Origin: Kineothrix sp. IPX-CK
GTDB lineage: Bacteria > Bacillota > Clostridia > Lachnospirales > Lachnospiraceae
DNA: 64,000 nt
NCBI RefSeq assembly: GCF_039134705.1
Contig: NZ_CP146256.1
Location: forward strand, 1,798,001-1,862,000
Direction of reading: 5' to 3'
Shown: positions 61,547-64,000 of the stretch, piece by piece
How positions within the stretch are numbered: position 1 is the first letter of the stretch
Layout of the letters: each line of letters starts with the position of its first letter
Program-made: the position numbers and the translations under genes
The notes under the pieces: generated by a model
What the model was told of the DNA's origin: nothing
Databases searched by the model: none
Seen by the model: the letters and a program-made list of their open reading frames with translations, nothing else

Positions 61547-62107
61547 TTAAAAAATGTTTACATCTTCATTATCATCATCTTCAGCGCTGTTAATTTCGCT
61601 GAAAATATCAACTGTTTCTGTGTTTGCAGAATTTTGTTCTGCAACCTTTGCATCCGCTTCTGCCTTTTTCTGTCTCTCTACAATTGCGGTGCAAATCTTT
61701 GCCTTAATTGAATTGATTTCAGAAGTAAAAGATTCGAATTCCTCTACCTTTGCACAAGCTTCAATATTAGCCTTTAAAGTATTAATGTCTTCTTTAACTG
61801 GTTCCTGCTCTGCTTCATTAAATTCTCCAATAGTGGAGTCTAGTTCACCTAACTTAGTTGCAACTTTTGCTTTTACAAGCTCTTTTTCAAGAAGATCTCG
61901 TTCTTGCCAGTAGGTTTCGTGTTCCGCTTTTAAGTCGTCCAGCGCCTTTTGTAATTGAGAGACTGAGGCATTTAGCTCAAAGATTTCCCCTTCTTTATCA
62001 CTCAATTGCGTATTAAGTTCATCAATCTTTGTAGTCAATTCATCATTTTTACTATTTGATTCCGAAATGGCACTCTGGATTAACGCCTTTAATTCTTTTT
62101 CTTCCAT
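61547..62107 (-). CDS. Nested scaffold protein (internal start)
   Basis: In-frame ATG at 62107 (residue 211 of the longer protein) has AAGGAGG at 62119-62125, 11 nt upstream, embedded in the coding sequence. It would yield a 186-aa coiled-coil scaffold, as with lambda C/Nu3. Spacing is a little long, so efficiency is uncertain. Confidence 0.5.
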   Translation of the reverse strand: MEEKELKALIQSAISESNSKNDELTTKIDELNTQLSDKEGEIFELNASVSQLQKALDDLKAEHETYWQERDLLEKELVKAKVATKLGELDSTIGEFNEAEQEPVKEDINTLKANIEACAKVEEFESFTSEINSIKAKICTAIVERQKKAEADAKVAEQNSANTETVDIFSEINSAEDDDNEDVNIF

Positions 62108-62737
62108 ATTAAATTTTTCCTCCTTGTTAATTTTCTGTGCTACTTCAAGTAAAATTGCATTAGAATCTGCTGGAAGAACGGAAAGGATTGCTGTCCCAGA
62201 AAAAACAAACTCCGAAGGAGTTCTAAATTCTTCCGTAGGAGTTTCTTCTAAATATTTAAGTTGGTTATTATTAGAAGGTAATCCCATCAATTCTATAGAC
62301 GTATCTATCTTTCCTAATGCAAAGTTTTCTCGTACCCATTTCACAAAATTTGGATAGCGTTGCATATATAGATAGCCGGTTCCTGCGAGTACCTTTATTT
62401 CAGAGTTATCAACTGTAACAGTTTCTATTTCTGTGCTTTCTATTACGCCAACAGTCTCGCTATTTTCAAATACTGGCTCCTGAATACCGTCATCCGTTAA
62501 AATTGTTCCTGTGTACCCATGATCCAACGGCGTGCTCTTTGTTTCATCAACAAAAGAAACGCAAATGGGCATTAACTTTGCACTATCCTTTGCATTTAAG
62601 ACACATGTTTCATCCCAATGTAGACCGTTGTCATTTGTCTCGTTCGGGTCGTCATGTATTTTTAGAAGAGCAATTTTAATTGGGACTCTGCCCCCTTTAA
62701 TAGCACGTTTTGAAATCTCGAGGATTCTAGTAAACAT
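61547..62737 (-). CDS. Prohead protease-scaffold fusion
   Basis: 396 aa. The N-terminal half (PIKIALLKIHDDPNETNDNG, LDHGYTGTILTDDG, YPNFVKWVRENFALGKIDTSIELMG) looks like a phage protease/head-processing domain; residues from about 211 form a long acidic coiled coil (ELTTKIDELNTQLSDKEGEI...) like a scaffold, ending in an acidic tail. No catalytic triad was assigned with confidence. An internal ribosome site allows the scaffold to be made alone. Confidence 0.7.
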   Translation of the reverse strand: MFTRILEISKRAIKGGRVPIKIALLKIHDDPNETNDNGLHWDETCVLNAKDSAKLMPICVSFVDETKSTPLDHGYTGTILTDDGIQEPVFENSETVGVIESTEIETVTVDNSEIKVLAGTGYLYMQRYPNFVKWVRENFALGKIDTSIELMGLPSNNNQLKYLEETPTEEFRTPSEFVFSGTAILSVLPADSNAILLEVAQKINKEEKFNMEEKELKALIQSAISESNSKNDELTTKIDELNTQLSDKEGEIFELNASVSQLQKALDDLKAEHETYWQERDLLEKELVKAKVATKLGELDSTIGEFNEAEQEPVKEDINTLKANIEACAKVEEFESFTSEINSIKAKICTAIVERQKKAEADAKVAEQNSANTETVDIFSEINSAEDDDNEDVNIF

Positions 62738-62764
62738 TTTTAATCCTCCTTATTTTTGTATATA

Positions 62765-62795
62765 AAAAGAGAGCAGCATTAACCGCTCTCTAATT
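62765..62795 (-). terminator. Hairpin between portal and scaffold genes
   Basis: AGAGAGC-N10-GCTCTCT in the 65-bp gap; minus strand continues TTTTTATA, so partial termination is likely. Confidence 0.55.
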
Positions 62796-62802
62796 ATTAG
62801 AA

Positions 62803-64000
62803 TTATTTTTTGTCGCTTGGACTAGGTAATGAATTTCCACCTTTATTTTCTTCTGGATTATCTCCCGTAGGTCTACCGCCAACGTTATCATCTTTTGAAA
62901 CTGTTGCACTTGTAAGGTGTGGTAAGTACTTTTCAAAATATCCCTTATCTACTTCTGAATCCAATACATTTAAATATATCTCTGGGTCAATTCCCGAGGA
63001 AGCAATAAGAAATGTTAGGCTGCCACCTGCCTGAGTGTACAACATACTCATCATCTCAAAAAATTCTTTTCGATTTACAAAAGAGGTAGGAAAGTAGTAA
63101 ATATCTACTGCGTTCTTTTCGTCATTGATGATATTTTTATTTATTACATGTACAAGTTCATTTTTCCATAAGCAGATCCATGTATATAATTGACTTGTTA
63201 TCATTTCAAGATTTTGACTACCGGCCGCATAGTTACCGGTGGACATAGCGCCGATTAATGATGCTGATATTCCCAAATCAACGGCAATATCGTTATTTAG
63301 GTTAGCTTCGTTCTTTTCATCAAAAATATCCGTTGATGTATCTACAGAGTCAAGCTCAGTACCAGCCGCAAGAGATATAAATGTAGTACCACCACGACTG
63401 TTTTTATTCATAATTGCCTTTTTAACGGTGTCATGCTGATTTTGTTGCTGCGTCTGATTTAAACTAGAACCATTGCCCTGTTTATTCTCGGGGAAAACTT
63501 CGTATACAACTTTATTACTTATTTCATCTAATGTCTTTCTTTTGGTATCTGTAAAATAATCCTTATAAAGAACATCGGATAAAGCGGCAATAATTAAACT
63601 TCTACCCCACGCCTCATTGTCTTTGCATTTAATTTTTACACACATCGTTTTATTATTATCTAGTACAAGCCAATTACCCTTGCGAGTCTTATCATTATAT
63701 CCGTCAACAATTTCTTTAGGATACTTACGAAGTTTCCTGTTTAAACTCTCTCCGTTATAAGTATTAAAATATTGTAAATTAAAAGCTAACACATATCTAC
63801 TGTTTTTTTTGCCGACTATTTTCGTGTACTCCCACGGCAGAGTGATGATAGAAGCATTAATACCCAGTTCGTTAATTTCCACAATATTTTCCACCTCATA
63901 ATCAGACATGAATTTTGATTTGTCTGATGCTTTTTTAGTGGTCTCAAAGTAGTAAAATGCTATACCATCAAGCATATCAGTAAACAAACCGTCTCTAATA
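62803..64000 (-). CDS. Portal protein (5' part beyond window)
   Basis: About 399 visible codons; the frame is still open at the window end (IRDGLFTDMLDGIAFYYFE), so the start lies past 64000. Segments VENIVEINELGINASIITLPWEYT, DEKNEANLNNDIAVDLGISASLIG and YAAGSQNLEMITSQLYTW are typical of phage portal proteins; the C terminus (GGRPTGDNPEENKGG) is the usual Pro/Gly-rich tail. Terminase genes should lie immediately upstream. Confidence 0.85.
   Translation of the reverse strand, partial: IRDGLFTDMLDGIAFYYFETTKKASDKSKFMSDYEVENIVEINELGINASIITLPWEYTKIVGKKNSRYVLAFNLQYFNTYNGESLNRKLRKYPKEIVDGYNDKTRKGNWLVLDNNKTMCVKIKCKDNEAWGRSLIIAALSDVLYKDYFTDTKRKTLDEISNKVVYEVFPENKQGNGSSLNQTQQQNQHDTVKKAIMNKNSRGGTTFISLAAGTELDSVDTSTDIFDEKNEANLNNDIAVDLGISASLIGAMSTGNYAAGSQNLEMITSQLYTWICLWKNELVHVINKNIINDEKNAVDIYYFPTSFVNRKEFFEMMSMLYTQAGGSLTFLIASSGIDPEIYLNVLDSEVDKGYFEKYLPHLTSATVSKDDNVGGRPTGDNPEENKGGNSLPSPSDKK

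Overview
The window looks like a low-to-mid GC Firmicute of the Lachnospiraceae (class Clostridia) carrying an integrated siphovirus-type prophage. Evidence for the host: a cysteine T-box in front of cysE-cysS, the order cysS-mrnC-rlmB-(SGNH protein)-sigH, a split (two-subunit) transketolase, and strong Shine-Dalgarno sites throughout. No species can be named from the sequence alone.

Layout. 1-7.5 kb is housekeeping: 3' part of hflX, T-box-controlled cysE-cysS, mrnC, rlmB, a membrane-anchored SGNH hydrolase with repeated SGN motifs, and sporulation sigma factor sigH. 7.46-8.35 kb is an unusual intergenic block: two tandem copies of a cassette encoding a 24-residue, four-cysteine peptide, each with its own leader and terminator, followed by a 289-bp MITE-like element flanked by TTATA duplications. 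8.4-13.3 kb is a five-gene nickel/peptide-type ABC importer operon. 13.3-26.3 kb holds a diguanylate cyclase, a pirin plus ACR3/BASS-type transporter pair, a truncated AraC regulator divergent from a two-subunit ABC exporter-fold transporter, split transketolase, a BclA-C-like protein, two tiny HTH proteins and a ferritin-like protein.

At about 26.45 kb lies a 28-bp tRNA 3'-end remnant (T arm plus acceptor strand, minus strand, tRNA-Thr-like), which I read as the prophage/host junction. From there to the window end is the prophage. Three small plus-strand genes lie at its edge. Then comes a long leftward late operon, read from the right: portal, protease/scaffold, capsid, head-tail connectors, tail tube, holin-like proteins, antirepressor, RecU-like nuclease, tape measure, baseplate, fibres and a two-catalytic-domain endolysin. 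Terminase, integrase and the intact tRNA should lie beyond 64 kb.

The most unusual region is 43.1-49.74 kb, where the tape-measure gene is split in frame by a 6.6-kb insert with 17-bp inverted repeats at its ends. The insert carries accessory genes on both strands: a zinc-ribbon protein, a HELTH metallopeptidase-like protein, a LytTR response regulator broken by a 7-bp tandem duplication, a LexA-box-controlled Y-family polymerase, a type I toxin with a convergent antisense promoter, an SRAP (YedK/HMCES) protein, and about 400 bp of hairpin-rich non-coding DNA next to the split site. The insert may be a DNA-damage-tolerance cassette, possibly spliced or excised, or it may simply have inactivated the phage.
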